DNA of 64,000 bases from Hymenoscyphus infarciens (taxonomy: Eukaryota > Ascomycota > Leotiomycetes > Helotiales > Helotiaceae). The stretch covers positions 310,001-374,000 of the forward strand of contig LLCB01000011.1 of assembly GCA_001414345.1 (NCBI GenBank), written 5' to 3'. Shown here one piece after another: positions 22,982 to 35,733 of this stretch. Under the pieces are notes generated by a model. That model was not told the DNA's origin, searched no databases, and was given only the letters and a program-made list of their open reading frames with translations. The translations under genes and the position numbers were made by a program. Position 1 is the first letter of the stretch; each line of letters starts with the position of its first letter.

Positions 22982-25900
22982 TCAGGAGGCCGGGCATTGA
23001 AAACCAGGGCGAATCACACAGAGCACCTCGAAACACCACGGCCAAACCCAAAACTACGCAGCAGCTTGGTGGAGCTTCTTTGCAGACTGCAGTCACAGCC
23101 ACGAGTTTTTTGCTGCAAACGAAGTCAGTCAACAAGCCAGGCCTAGCCCGGATATGGAATTGGCACCAGCTGCAAAATTCAGATTCGGTACCATCAGTAG
23201 CCGCCACTGCTTCCTTCGCCCGCACACAAAGTCCCATAATTATAAAACTTTTATGGCGTTACGACGGGAAATCTGAGCGACCAAGTAGTCCCATCACGAC
23301 CAACTTTAAAAGACCCGCCTTGGGCTGGATGATTTCGCTGACCAACATTCCGAGCTTTTCCTTCAACGCCGCCCAAGGTCGGCATTGGCGCTGGAGCTAT
23401 CCTGAGACGACTTGGAAGTACGATGGTGGAGACGGAACCAGCAAGCGTGATCTGATGGGGAATAGCTTCAAGCTTCGCTCTGCGCCATCGATCTCGCCCA
23501 CCAAGTCGTACCCACGAGGTTCAGCATTCGCTATCCGGAAAGTACCCAACTACGGAGGTCGAGAGGTCATTTTTATTGACCAAGGCCGGAGCGAGTTGAA
23601 GCATCGTGCTCTCATTCACTCCACCAGTCACTCATGCAGTGGTGAAGCTCTCCCAGCAGTGCCCAAATGCAAGAAACGACGACGACGTATGGAACAACAG
23701 GGGTAAAAAGCAAGGGAAAAGAATTCAAGGGACAAGGTCCAAGGAACAAGACGGTGGCCAGGGCAATCTGGAGAGAAGTAGGTCAATCAGGAACACTTCT
23801 TTTGGGCCTGAATGGCTGACTGCTCGACGTTGTGGAAGGACTGCCGCTAATTTGATATTAATACCACAACGCAGGCAAGTCTCAAGCCGACAGTTGATCC
23901 GGCCATATTCATAACCTATCACCCTTCTCCCATCCTGTTGTTTTCGACCAGCATCAGCGAGGCACATTGACATCTGCTGTTACACGGCATGTATCTCTGG
24001 ATAGCGCGACAGAGGTGCTGCCGTGCGGCAGGCTTCACGTCGGTACAAGAGAACTGCCCAAGAAAAGCACCCAAACGGAAGTACCACTCGAGGCCCTGTT
24101 GTCTCGATTGGCCACGCATGAGCGGAAACGCTGCGTTCACTGTTGCTTTTATCGAAGGCGGACGACGGCCCACCAATGTGCAGAAACAATCTCCTGGGCC
24201 CTTTCCGAGGAACCGAAAGGACTGATGGTAAAGCCCTTAGCGAACTGCATTTTACTGAGCATCTACCACGCCATCTACGGAGTAGTTTACTTTCCTTCGC
24301 ATATCAAGAGCTGTACGGAGGTACACAAATGTTCCCACGTACGTACACAGAGCACGTCCGTTTAATTTCGTTCAGACCAAGCGCCTCCCCAGATTTTCAC
24401 TGACCGCGCCTCTCCACATCATATCCCCCGCCATGGTCAACTGCTGGCCAGCAAGTGATCCATGCGGCCAGAACAGAAAACTACGGCGATAAGATAACCG
24501 CAACGATAACCTCGACGTCCATATCAACACTGACGTTCCACGGTTTCAGTACCTGAGTGATGACGAAAAATACATCACCTCCAGTGCCTATCTTCAATTC
24601 CTGTCTCGCATATAAGATGGCCGGTGGCCGGTCTCCCGATACGGACCAAGTTGCAGAGGGCCCTGCAGGCAGGTGTAGCGGTGGTGTGCAAGGAGGGAAG
24701 ACTCCATCTAGCAGTGACCAACCAGAATATCCCTTTCGACATGGGTGTCAATCGAGTCAAATCGGTGATGCTGGGTGATGCTGGGTGGTGGTAATTTCTG
24801 GCGTATGACCGTGCGCAAGACGAGGGCACAGTGGATGCACCGAGCGGGCCAGGAGAATCTGCTGCTCAGGTGACGGGCTAGTGTGAGGGTCCTGGCCGCC
24901 GCGGGAGGGTTGATATTCGAGAACTCGCCGCTGCAACAAGGGTATGGATACTCTGGAATGGTGATGGTGGGGTGGGGATGAGGTTAAGGGGGGTGATTTC
25001 AAGGGAGAGTGTTGAGGGTTAGCGAAGGCTTCGGACCACGCGAATAACGAATGCACGAATGGCTTCTAATGGCAGAAGCCATCCGTTCTCTCACTGCTAA
25101 TACGCACTCACAGAGAAGCCATTTTCCCAACGAACCCAACGAAGCTTTTTCGCCCTGTCCTGCTGCTTCAATGCGTCTACCAGTCTACCCGTCTACCAGA
25201 CTGGCAGGCTGCATCGAAGACGTTAACTGTGCGCCGCTGTCTGCACGCCGTCACCCTGCACATTCAACGTCCTACCCCGGCAACAATTCAAATATAAATG
25301 CTCGAATGACATCCCCGGCCTCGAAGGCCTCGCCGAACCCTGGGCCCACCCCTGTCTTCCCCAGCTTTTGTTCAAGCCACTTCGGCCGTCGATATCAATT
25401 GCGTAGAACCATCTTCTAAGGGTGCCATGCTTTACGGAGATGACAAGATTGTACCTCGAATGCTTCTTAATTTTCTCTTGGACAGTGTTCGGTCACATAA
25501 CGTGACGTTACCTTCAGAATGACGCCGTTCTCCATCGCACGTGGTACTGACCTTTAGTATACCTTTTTGAACCAGTCAAACCTTCGATGAAACTTACGTG
25601 TTGCAAAGTTTGATAAACGGATGCACCTCACTTATCTTGTATACAACTTGCCACAGCTGTGCACAAAGTAACCTAGGTAAACGGCAAAGTGGTACCAGTA
25701 TTTGTATACTGGATGGATGATTACACGGCCCTGGTTGATAAAACCTGGAATCTCCGATTGAAATCCTTTTTAAGCATGGTCTCCCGGTGCCTATGAGTCC
25801 TTCAATCTAACGAAGCAATTTAATATATGGTTCTAATGCATCTAATATTCAACCGCGTCCACATTTTTCCTTGCCCCAAGCTTCAGCCTGCTGACTTCTT

Positions 25901-28125
25901 TTCCTGGAGAAATTCGCGGACCGGCATTTTGATCTCGTTTGGCGATATTCGGCAAATGATCCGATTTTTGAACCAGTCCACTTAGGAGGAAGGATTCACA
26001 GAAGCGTTGGAAGGCGGGTAGTTCGGGCACGGAAACAAGAATCACCGATCCTCGCGTTTGTCCTTCCAGTCTCGGCCTTGAATTACGATGCCATACATAT
26101 CACCGGGCGTCGAGTTTGATAAACAAAATGATGACTTGAAGGACTTGGAACGGGCATTGCCTCGAAAATGTTTAATTTGTTTATTCCAGTTTTCTCATTT
26201 GCTAGAAAGCAAACGCCTCCACGAGTTTGCGACATCTTTCTCTCCGAGACCAAACTAAAGATTTGATGCCCGAGATCCGGCTCCGGATTTTATTTGGTGT
26301 TTAAAACGCCAAGGATTCTATTTAAGGGTCGCGTGATTCTCCAAGGCTGTTTTGGAGCTCAAGCTATCAAAACCTTGCTAATCTTTGAGTATTATGCAGC
26401 TAGTTGCAGTTCGAAAAGTTTCAATCGCCGCCGCTACTAGATTACTTGTATGCAGTAACTGACTGCTGACTTTCAAGCAAGGAGGACTTCCGTACAACAT
26501 TTTGTTTAATTACATCATTGCTTTCGTTTTTGAGTGTTGTCAGAAAAAGCCACGCAGTCGCGGTTAATAGTTATTGTGACACCATCTAGTATTTTAGAGT
26601 TGATCACAAAGTACTGACTGAGCATCGATCAGCAATGCATTTCCCATCATTGGCCACGTTATTTAGATTCCCGGGCTTGGTGGTCGTTCTATTTCACCTT
26701 CCTATTTCCCAAAAACATGGTCTTTCTTGCGGTCCAATTATGCACCTTGGGCAAGTGTTTCCCGCAAGCCACTCGGTTAGTCGTAAAGCAGAGGGGTTTT
26801 CTCCTTTAGAAACGAGGTTGATCGGTTGATGCGGCCTTTTATGAAGTGGCTGCTGCAGTGCCAGTGTGGTGGAAATTTTCAATGGCTGGGTCTTTTTTAT
26901 TTTCTTTCTGATTTGTGATTGGTTGTAGACAATTGCTCGCAGGAAGTACCCCATAGCACCTGCGTACTTCGGGCTTCTTTCCTTCTACTTTTCTGCGGGT
27001 CTGCTGCGTTGTCTCTTACATGCCCATTTTTTTCGCATTTTCTTCTGCGGTTTCTGTTCTTAGCATGCGAGTTTGTCATATCTATAAAGTATCGATGTGA
27101 CGTTTGACGGATGCAGCAGGTCGCATGCAGGGAATATTCCGGAAAGGGTTTCTTGCTGATCTTTTGGCGAGAAATGTTCTACAGTGGGGGAAGGGAGGGT
27201 TTTCTTCGGTGATCTCTCCTTCGTTTTCTCTGTTGCATGTGCATGGCGTTGGGGAAAAACTCTAGATGAGTGATTTGCCGGGTGGCGAATTTCTCTCTCT
27301 CGTGGGCTGCGAGCACATTTGGGAATTTGGGAATTGTTGCATCTCGCGATGTTGCCACAAATGCATAAGTGGGTAGTTGAATATAAGGGTTGGGGTGATG
27401 GGAATTTAATGGGATCGACGGTATACCTTCCTTTGCTGCTGGATCGTGGCGTTGCGAGGTTGCTCTTTTGCTTGGGGGTTGTACGTACGTCTCCTCGTCT
27501 AGTTTGTACCTAGCTTGCTGAAAACGTGTATTGATCTTCCCTTCTACGTTGGGATTGTGGGCTAGTCCCTGGGGGTTGGAAATGTGGAATAGTGTTCTTA
27601 TTTTGACGTCACTGACTCACTGTGCGAGGAGGGACGATCTTAGTGCTTAAAAAAAAATTGTTTAGGGTATGATAGCTCGGGGGAAATTAGGCCTTGCTGT
27701 TCCTTACCTTGTCAGTCTTACATATGCTTATGATGCTGGGTTGTTTTTTGTACCTTGCTTGGGAGTGCCTTTTCCTTTCGTGGTTTCTTAATGCCACGGT
27801 CTTTTGGTTTGTAGGGTTTGGTGGTGTTGAGTAGATGTTGAATAGTGGGGGGTTGGGGGAATTCACAAGTAGAGTAGATCAGCGAAGAGAGATTAAGGGG
27901 TTCTGGTTTTGGTAATTCTAATCTTTTCTTTCTACTGAAGCTTGCATTGAGTTTGACATTCAAATCTAGCTAGAGTTCTAGAAGAACTTAATTAAAGTAA
28001 GAGACTTACTACAATGAGTAATAAAGATAATTGTTACCCTTCGACCCTCCTTAGTTGAAGTTACCGCATTCAATTATTTCAATCCTTCGGTTTTAAGTGA
28101 AGTTTTTTCTCTCGCTGAGATTAGG

Positions 28126-28700
28126 TCAAGGTCTTGTTAATTCGGATTGTGGAGATTCAAGACCACTCCAAACCGACGATTCAACCTTAAACCGTTCCTG
28201 ATACTCCCTTCTCGCTGAAATCCGAATCACATTGTCACCACGATAATGCCCGATATAAGCAGGTGTGCCTATGATTTTGAGCACGGCTCCCGAGGAAGTA
28301 CAGTCTAACACATTCCTCAAAGTGGATTATGAATGTTCTGCTGACGAGCAATATGGACCTAGCGAGAACGAGCAGTTGGTCGTTAGCACAAGGAGCGAAT
28401 TTCCTCTTAAAGTGATCGGAGCCAGAGGAAACAGTGACTCCTAAACGGGACACTAGGGAATGAGCTGGGTTTATTATGGCACGGGACTCTCAATTTAATT
28501 ATTCTCTTCTAGAAGTGTCTTTACCTGACGAAAGTCGTATTTTAAAGTGTCAATATAGGCCTTATGCAGCGAGAGTCGATGAAGCTGTGCATTTTGGGAT
28601 GAGATAGTAGCATTCGACAGTGCTTCAATACTCGACAACAAAGGTTGTAGTTTCTGGGCGATAAAATGGATAAGAGAATCATTCTATTAATTTGGTCATA
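28126..28700 (-). CDS. possible multi-exon gene or relic, unknown family, 5' end unresolved
   Basis: Three minus-strand segments look coding and can be joined. The last exon (28315-28126) reads NVLDCTSSGAVLKIIGTPAY through ISARREYQERFKVESS to a TGA at 28126. The preceding exon ends at 28359 with LLVLAR and includes ESRAIINPAHSLVSRLGVTV, SGSDHFKRKFAPCAND; the 43 nt intron between them is GT-AG and keeps the frame. Upstream, about 28690-28555, reads SLIHFIAQKLQPLLSSIEAL and LHRLSLHKAYIDTLKYDFRQ, a probable coiled coil, joined by a GTAAAG donor to a possible 38 nt intron, unusually short. No start codon was found. It may be a live gene with a missed 5' exon, or a decayed one. I do not recognise the family. 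Confidence 0.4.
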
Positions 28701-31233
28701 ATTCCGAATACCCGTAAAATTGTGCAATGAATGTTCACAAGACCAGAACGAGTGAAACGGAAGCAGGATTCTCGAAGGTCGCTAAATGGAGACTTTGATG
28801 GCTTCTATATTCAGGAATCGGTACGATAAAGACTGGAGTAAAAACCTTTGTGTTTACTTTGGTGGGTTCACCAATTATTTTCAAACGTCTCAACTCTTTG
28901 ACTTCTCTGATAACCGAGAATTAAAAGCTCTAGGTAGGAGGCACTATGAATCCGCAAATTTATGGAACCTCTTGAAGCAGGTAAACTTCCAAGTTCGACA
29001 AAACATGGAGATCTCAAAATGTTCTCCTAGTCCGGATTAGGTTCAACGAGGAGTGCACTTTATATTGGTTCAATATTCGATAGTGTGAAAGGTCTTCTCC
29101 TAGTATAAAGAATCTCAAGAATGTTCCCAAAACTCTCAAGATTATTGTGCTTCCCACGTTCCGTGTGCAATATTGAAATGATAGTATGGAAAGACTTGTT
29201 ATTTTCTACAACTCATTCCTTTCCTGGAGGTTCAATTACCAGGCAAGACTTGAGTCCATAGATTCCACCAATAGTAGACTGCAGCTCTCGCGCCATTTTC
29301 TGATAGACTTGTACTCTCTGTCATTATCTTACACACAGCCATCTCGTTAATTAATTCCTATGAAAACAAGACACTCTTGTCCATTTCTCTAGGTTTAAAT
29401 ACTATCATTTCCGTCGAAGAGTTCTCCGCCATGCTTTACCGCGACTACGACTACGACTCCGAGTCAGTCGGCATTCTTTCTGCCAATGAAGTTGGATGGC
29501 AACAAGGATCGTAACGGGCTTTGTCAAACGTTCAATGAATCAACAAGAACTGTCTGGCGAGTTACCTATTTCTGCCAACAATAAGCAAAGATAAACCTAA
29601 AAATTTACTTATCTTTCGACAGTACGAAGCTACTCGACCGTAAGCTCCTTACGCTTCCTATACTGCAAGTCTCACATTACATACTCAACCCCCTGAGTAA
29701 ATAAACTTTGGATTCGCAACATTAACCATCTTATTCAGCCATGGTTCCGGGAATGTGGGTTTTTGCCTCGATAATTTTTGTTACATCCAACTTGGAGTTG
29801 GTCCTTGTTTCCTTTTCAAACGAATTCCAGTCCTAATTAATCCTTTGATATCTGAACAATGAAAATCATAAGCTCAAATTACTCTGCAACCACAGATAAA
29901 CCACGCAGTTCTTGAGAAGACGTGATGGTCTTTTAACGCATGTTGGTACAAATTGATAAAGGTTAGTTCGTCAAAACTCTACAGTTCACAGATTTCACTT
30001 GTGCCATAAGGCAGGTTGAACCAAGGCCATGCTCCACATTCCTGTGAGTTTCTCGATATTGTAGTATCTACCAATATGTATTACTATCGTAAGTTTCCCG
30101 GCATACCAGTGGAAACGGCAAGCACTATGTCTAATATTGTTTGTAATCAGAAATCAGTAAGCAGTAGAGATTTTTCTGAATAATGGTCTCGTCTATTAAA
30201 TCTCCCGCCTTCGCCCTCGTTTATCGCTTTTTGAATTTGCGCGAGGGGCGTTCTAGGGACGAGTAGCAATAAAATGATTGAGAGAACATTTGAGATGGTT
30301 ATTTTGTTGGACTCCAATCAGGGTAACCCAATACCTTAAGTGGGAGAGTTTGACTACGTGGGTCAAGTGTAAGTGTGAACATATGAATAACAGATATTGA
30401 TAAACAGTGTTTTAGAATCGATATAGCAATCAAATTCTTTGCCAGGTGAGAAACTCTCAGTTACTTAATGATTTTGTTTCGATTTATCCGATTAAATGAA
30501 AGACTTTTGTATATTATCTACTCGTGAACATATTTGAGTGTACTCTAAGCGAAGATACAATTGCTGAATCATTTTATTTAATAAGATATATTAAGAATGG
30601 CATTTGTTGAGCTTGTATTTGTATTTCAGTTAGTTACATATTTGTAATAGTTTGAAAATTGCTATCATCAAAGGTCTATTTTATCGTAGCTTGAAATGCG
30701 AATTAAAGGGGATTTCCTTATAGACACAGCAAAAGACATCTTCCATTGCATTTCACGTTTAATACTACCCAAAACTCGCCCCCTATCACTTAACCGAACG
30801 AGGCACAAGATAATCATGTATCCTAGGGAGGAAAAGGGCGACCAAAATGACTAACATGGAACACATTTTGAAGTGTCCATTCGCAAGTGATCCCGTTTCT
30901 CGCTTAACTATCTAGGCTTCGCTTTAGTTTACTAATTAGCAAGGAAAAACCCTGCTGATGTAGTTGAAGTCTTGTTGCAGCAAAAGGAGTTGTTTTTGAA
31001 TTGCATTTCTTGCAATGCCTAAGAAATGGTATATATACACTCTTCCCAATACAACCAATGTAAAAAGGGAAGCCTTCAATAAAACGCCATCGTGGTCTCA
31101 TCGACCCGCGGTATTAATGGCCCGAGACCCACCTAAACTCCTTCAGTCAAGAAAACATCTTCTAGTACCAATAACCAATCTTTCACTCAACTCCACTCCT
31201 CCACTCCGACCGACCACACCAAAATACCACCCC
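28701..31233. other. gene-poor stretch
   Basis: Moderately A+T-rich. Small frames at 28786-29040 (+) and near 29250 (-) have no recognised motif. No repeat structure stood out. Confidence 0.4.
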
Positions 31234-33287
31234 TTAAACTCTGTGCTCAGCAGAACCCCTGTGAGAGCCAGCCAGCTTCTCTTCATCAAACTCCCCTCTC
31301 TCCAACCGTTCAATGCTTCTATCAACGTGAGTTTTCCAAGCTGGAGTACCGAGCCATTTGATACTGCCTGGAGTCGTGTCGTCAAAGATCTCAACAACGA
31401 CCTCCAAAGGCTTCTGACTTGTCTCGGGGAACAAGAAAAAGACATGGATAAACATAGCCGCGCAGAATACACCGAATACAATATACACCTTCCAAGTGAT
31501 ATTCTCAAATGCTGGAGGAACAAAGTAGGCGAGTGCAAAATTGAATGCCCAGTTTGCGGATGTGGCGAGAGCGACTGCCTTTCCACGTACACGTAATGGG
31601 AAAAGTTCTGGTGGATAAATCCTGCGGAAAAACTCGGAGTCAGTATTGCCCTTTGTAGAAGTATGTTTGAGGAAACTAGGAGGAAACAGGGTTGTGTGAG
31701 GAGGAAGTGAGATGTCTGGGGAGGAAATAGTGTCTCAATCCTCCTAAATCAACCCGAAAGAGGGAAAAATAACTCGGAGAATACCTACCATGACACTGGC
31801 CCCCAAGTTGGTGCGTAACTTGCGACGAAGAGATAGGTGCATGCAATGATTGCTTTGGCGGGAGCACCAGACACAGCCATTGACTCGGCCGCGCTGGGGA
31901 ATTGATTGGGAGCTGGCTTTGTGCTGTATTGTGCAAAAAGACCAGCGTTGGCGAACATGAAGGCCATCATGAGAGCAGCTCCGACGAGCAATGTTGGACG
32001 ACGTCCCCAACGATCAACAAAAAGTAGAGCTGGAATTGTCATCACGACGTTGATGATGAAGGTGATTGAACTGAATATTTGTTAGCAAAGAAGTAAAGGT
32101 ATCAAATTGTGGTTCTTGAGAGCTTGTGCTTGCCTTGGGAGTAGGACAGATTCCCCAACACCCGCCATCGTGAAGACATAAGTAATGTAGTCTACAAGAA
32201 ATTAGTATTTTGTTACTTCCCCCACAGAACTTTTGCTAGAGTTAGGGAGTACTTACACATCATGACGTTCATTCCGGTAAGTTGACTCCAGATTTGTGTG
32301 AAAATTCCAATGTGGGTACGATTCAACATCTTAGGCTTAAATAGCTCAAGGTATGTTACATCGGCATTGGCTCTTTCAAACTCAACCACTTCTCGAATTT
32401 CGGATAGCTCCTTAAGAACGAATGGAGAATTGTGGTCACCGTGAGCATGCGTTAGGGCAAGCACATGTTGAGCTTCGTCCCAACGATCTTTACGGGCCAA
32501 CCAACGAGGAGATTCGGGGAGAAAGAGCATTGCGCAGAAGAGGAAAATTGCAGGCAGCATCTGCAATCCCCAGGGTATTCTAAATGCGGCTTGGCCGTCG
32601 ATGAAAGAACAGCCGTAAGAAATGTAAAACATGATTAAAATTCCCCAAGTGATTGCCCCTGAGTTTGGGTTAGCAATGTGTATAAAGAAAGGCTGGGAAA
32701 ATACATACATTGTTGACAACCTACAAGACGTCCTCGTTTAGAAGGTGGGGCGATTTCAGTGATGTAGACAGGAACTTGAGCAGAGCAGATACCAACTGAT
32801 AGACCGTTGATAAATCGACCTACAATCAACATCGGAATGCCGTTTGAGGCGCAGATGATGACTATAATCGCATTAGCATGACTTTAAGTAACTGGGGATT
32901 TAGCGAGATACGTACTGGAGCCAATACACCAAATCACCGAGCCGACTTGAATTGCCCTTTTACGTCCCAGAATATCAGAGATAAAGCCAGAGGTGAGAGC
33001 ACCAAGCCACGAGCCTCCTGGCATCACAGCAGTGATTCCGCCTAGTAGTCGCAAACATTAGTACTGGTTCCTCATAAGCTATAATGAGAGTTTGAAATAC
33101 CTTGCACAGAGGCTGTTGGGCCTGAACACTGGCCATCAGGGTCCATATATTGAGGACCTTGGTTGAAGTGACAGAGATATGCCTTTGTCGATATAATAGC
33201 CGACATGGAAGAAATGTCGAAACCAAAGAGCGCCCCGCCTACCACCGCGACGGCGGCAATAACATAGATATTTCCTACTTCGTACAT
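31234..33287 (-). CDS. MFS hexose/sugar transporter, seven exons
   Basis: Twelve-helix plasma-membrane sugar:proton symporter type (family knowledge). Exons are 33287-33101, 33041-32916, 32861-32709, 32658-32257, 32191-32134, 32070-31789 and 31621-31234, total 1596 nt, 531 residues. Family signatures in order: GGALFGFDISSMSAII in helix 1, GRKRAIQ after helix 2, PESPRWLARKDRW before the central loop, WSQLTGMNVMMYYITYV, VDRWGRRPTLL, and FFLFPETSQKPLE near the C-terminus. The N-terminus runs straight into helix 1 without a long cytoplasmic tail. Intron 5 (32133-32071) uses a GC donor (AAG|GCAAGC); a GT donor would not keep the frame. The others are GT-AG. Three CTGGGG sites lie about 500 bases upstream. 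The substrate is probably glucose or a related hexose; the exact specificity cannot be read. Confidence 0.92.
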
Positions 33288-34896
33288 TTTGATTACTATC
33301 TGTGTGTACCAAACACTTGTGTATTGTGGTTTCGGATTTGGATTCGCTGAATAGATAGATGAGGTTGTTGTTTTGTTTGTATTGTGTTGAATTGGAAAGA
33401 CAAGAGGAATTAGGGGGAGGAATCCGATTAAATATGAAGTAGATCGGTCTTGGCTTCGATTACGTAGCTTCTCGTAACCAGGAGTTTAGAATCACCCAAT
33501 TCAATATGATACAATTCCTTGTAATTGGTTGGTAATGTGATATTCGCGGTGTTCACGGGGAAAGCCGACTCCCAAACTGCAAAAAAGACTTCTCTTGGAC
33601 TAGAACAATAAGCAAGGCGGGGTCATATTTTTATGTGTGACTTGAAAGAAACATAAACATATGATATAAAGGGCCGATGTACAGAAGCTTTTCCTCCACG
33701 TGAGTTCGTTCTACCAACTGAAATCCCTGTAATAAGTGAGCGGCTCTCACAACGTTGCAACACCCTCCGCTGGCCAATGTAGAAGCTGGGGAAAGCTGGG
33801 GGTAGTGGAGGCTGGGGTACTCAATTGGCTGTTTTTTGACCCATGAGACCATAACCGAGTTGTTGCCTTTGTTTGGAGTGGTGCGATTCCGTAAGCGGCT
33901 GGATCTTTTCGCCTTCTTGAAAGCCAGCTCGATGCAAAGATGACGTTTGTGGCCCATAGGGAAGTGGCCGGTTTGTGGAAATTCAAGAATCACATTATTC
34001 GGATTGTTTGTGACTTTTGGATCACCCCAGGATTTGATGTACCTCGGAAACACCTCCGCCGAACAATCTGCACGAGCTCGGGGATAGTACCTCGACTTTT
34101 GTGAAAATAATGGCATGATCCATAGAGAGCAGAAAGTGGTGTGGTGGGAGGCTCGGGGGTGCAGGGGCGTCTCCTGATCCTCCCCAATTCTTGAAAAGCG
34201 GTGGGGGATTTGATTCTTGACTTGAAAGATTAAAATCAAGTCAGAGTAGATAACTGTAATCTTTTTGCGTTTCCAGGTCCTTACCAAAGATTCGCTTTGA
34301 TTTGTCGAAGCTGCGTTGGTGATTTTATGTCATATTTAAGCATCATTTCATTACCACGTGGGCAACAAGGGGATGCAGTCACGTTTTTAAACTGGTCAAC
34401 GGTGACCAATCAGCTTTCTCAGATAAAGAAATTTCACTGAAATTTCGAGAAATAGTACCTAGTATATAATTCTCTTAGAACTTTATTCTGAATAATAAAA
34501 TAGGAATGTGGTAATGTAACTAGTCAATTCCACAATTGGCGAATAAAGTATACTAAAAAGAAGTAAATAGACTTTGGGCTCTGACCTAAAATAATTTTTC
34601 AGTGAAGCATTTGTCTGAGGCTTCGAAAAGGATTGACACACTGATTTTGAGGCCAATTTTGTATTGTATCATAATAATACGAACGCCAGTGACATTCATA
34701 TGGAAAGATGAATATATTTTACTACCTTAGGACGCTTCTCATGTGATATGGAGTCTTGGGGTGTAGCTGCAAGACGTAGTCGGTATATTCAAGAGAGACC
34801 GTTTAGAATCCTTGCCGGCTCGGTGTGTGTAGCAAATCCAATCCATCTTATCTTCAAAGAACTGACCTATAACGCCCTAGGTAGACAGTAACACTT
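33288..34896. other. hexose transporter upstream region
   Basis: No gene recognised. A 218-codon minus frame at 33631-34287 lacks any motif and overlaps the likely promoter. Confidence 0.4.
33786..33817 (+). promoter_or_regulatory. three clustered CreA/Mig1-like sites
   Basis: CTGGGG occurs at 33786, 33796 and 33812. Each fits the CreA carbon-repressor consensus SYGGRG. They lie 499-530 bases upstream of the hexose transporter start. Closely spaced pairs are the functional form in Aspergillus promoters. Glucose repression is inference. Confidence 0.4.
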
Positions 34897-35458
34897 TCAA
34901 AACTCCCTCGCCTGGAAAGCAATAAAGTATGGATCGCGAGGGAGACCAATGTGGAACCGTAACCTCTGCTTTTTTTCTTCCCGACTATTATCGTTGACTA
35001 GACCTCGAACACCAATTGCTTCAAGCACTGTTTGTATATCTACCTCTAGAAGATAGTTAGATGTCAAATGCTATGATGACTGGAACAGATATACGTACTG
35101 CTCATTCCATCATAATCATATGAGGTTTTTGGAAATGCTGGAATCAGGGTGGAGTCTTTGACATTGACTGGTGGTTGGAACGGGCAGTTAAGCTGTTTAA
35201 TGTGGCTGTTACGTGTTCTAGCGTTTGTGTTCTTGTGGCCGTTCATCCGATAGCATCGCCTAAGTGTGAACAAATTCTCACATGCCTAGCTTTACACTTG
35301 GCATTAATGGCATCCATTTTAGATTCCAACACAGTGAACCTGGCATTCATCTCCTTAAACATTTGCTGTAGAGCTCCAACGAACGGGTGTTGTCTTTCTT
35401 GGGCGTTGAGAGCGGGGTCTGGTACAAGGTTGTTGGCGATCTTGTGATTTATCTTTTG
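34897..35458 (-). CDS. small coiled-coil plus C-terminal motif protein, 5' end unresolved
   Basis: The gene is visible only after splicing. Exons are about 35458-35282, 35231-35099 and 35045-34897. The introns are 50 nt (GTGAGA donor) and 53 nt (GTACGT donor, CTAAC branch), and the frame is kept across both. The protein has a predicted coiled coil (VGALQQMFKEMNARF, VLESKMDAINAK), then NARTRNSHIKQL, DSTLIPAFPKTSYD, VDIQTVLEAIG and KKQRLRFHIGL. This order (coiled coil, ARxRNS, IPxFPxT, LxxLG, K-x-RLR-x-HIG) matches an uncharacterised fungal family I recall only by pattern. No ATG-containing first exon was found: an in-frame TAA lies upstream, and a possible acceptor (CGACAG) precedes 35458. The first internal ATG, at 35362, would give 120 residues. 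A MITE lies about 280 bases beyond, so 5' truncation is possible. Confidence 0.5.
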
Positions 35459-35733
35459 CTGTCGTTGGTAGGTGTGGGCGGGTGGTTGAATTTAGGTATT
35501 TGTTGTATGCCTCCTCTCGGTCGATTGTATGTTGCACGATAGGTGGATAGCAAAAAGCTTGATAATCTACCTAGGGTTAATCCTCATACTTGTAGATCAC
35601 GGAAAATGCTAGCTGGCTCTAAGCGAGCTTCAGGTGACTACTAAGTGCCCTTCAGCTGGCATTCGTAAATTGCAGCATTTCAGTGTTTTGGGTGGGGTTG
35701 TACTCGCAAGCGAGTTGTATATGAACTTTCCGG

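Larger units (their letters stand above)
21949..28125. other. 6 kb gene-free upstream region of the transcription factor
   Basis: The first 3.5 kb has normal G+C and several short tandem repeats; the rest becomes A+T-richer. Open frames such as 23080-23706 (+) and 25842-26045 (-) have no recognised motif. I see no gene I can support. Confidence 0.4.

Noticed and set aside
23080..23706. 208-codon plus-strand frame
   Set aside because: No recognisable motif and no supporting context; treated as a chance frame in G+C-normal sequence.
31015..31596. 193-codon plus-strand frame
   Set aside because: Antisense to the last exon of the hexose transporter, which has clear family motifs.
33631..34287. 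218-codon minus-strand frame
   Set aside because: No motif; it covers the likely promoter of the hexose transporter and the CreA-like sites.
35232..35281. Apparent frameshift in the small coiled-coil gene
   Set aside because: A 50 nt intron with a GTGAGA donor and CAAG acceptor keeps the frame and the motif order.
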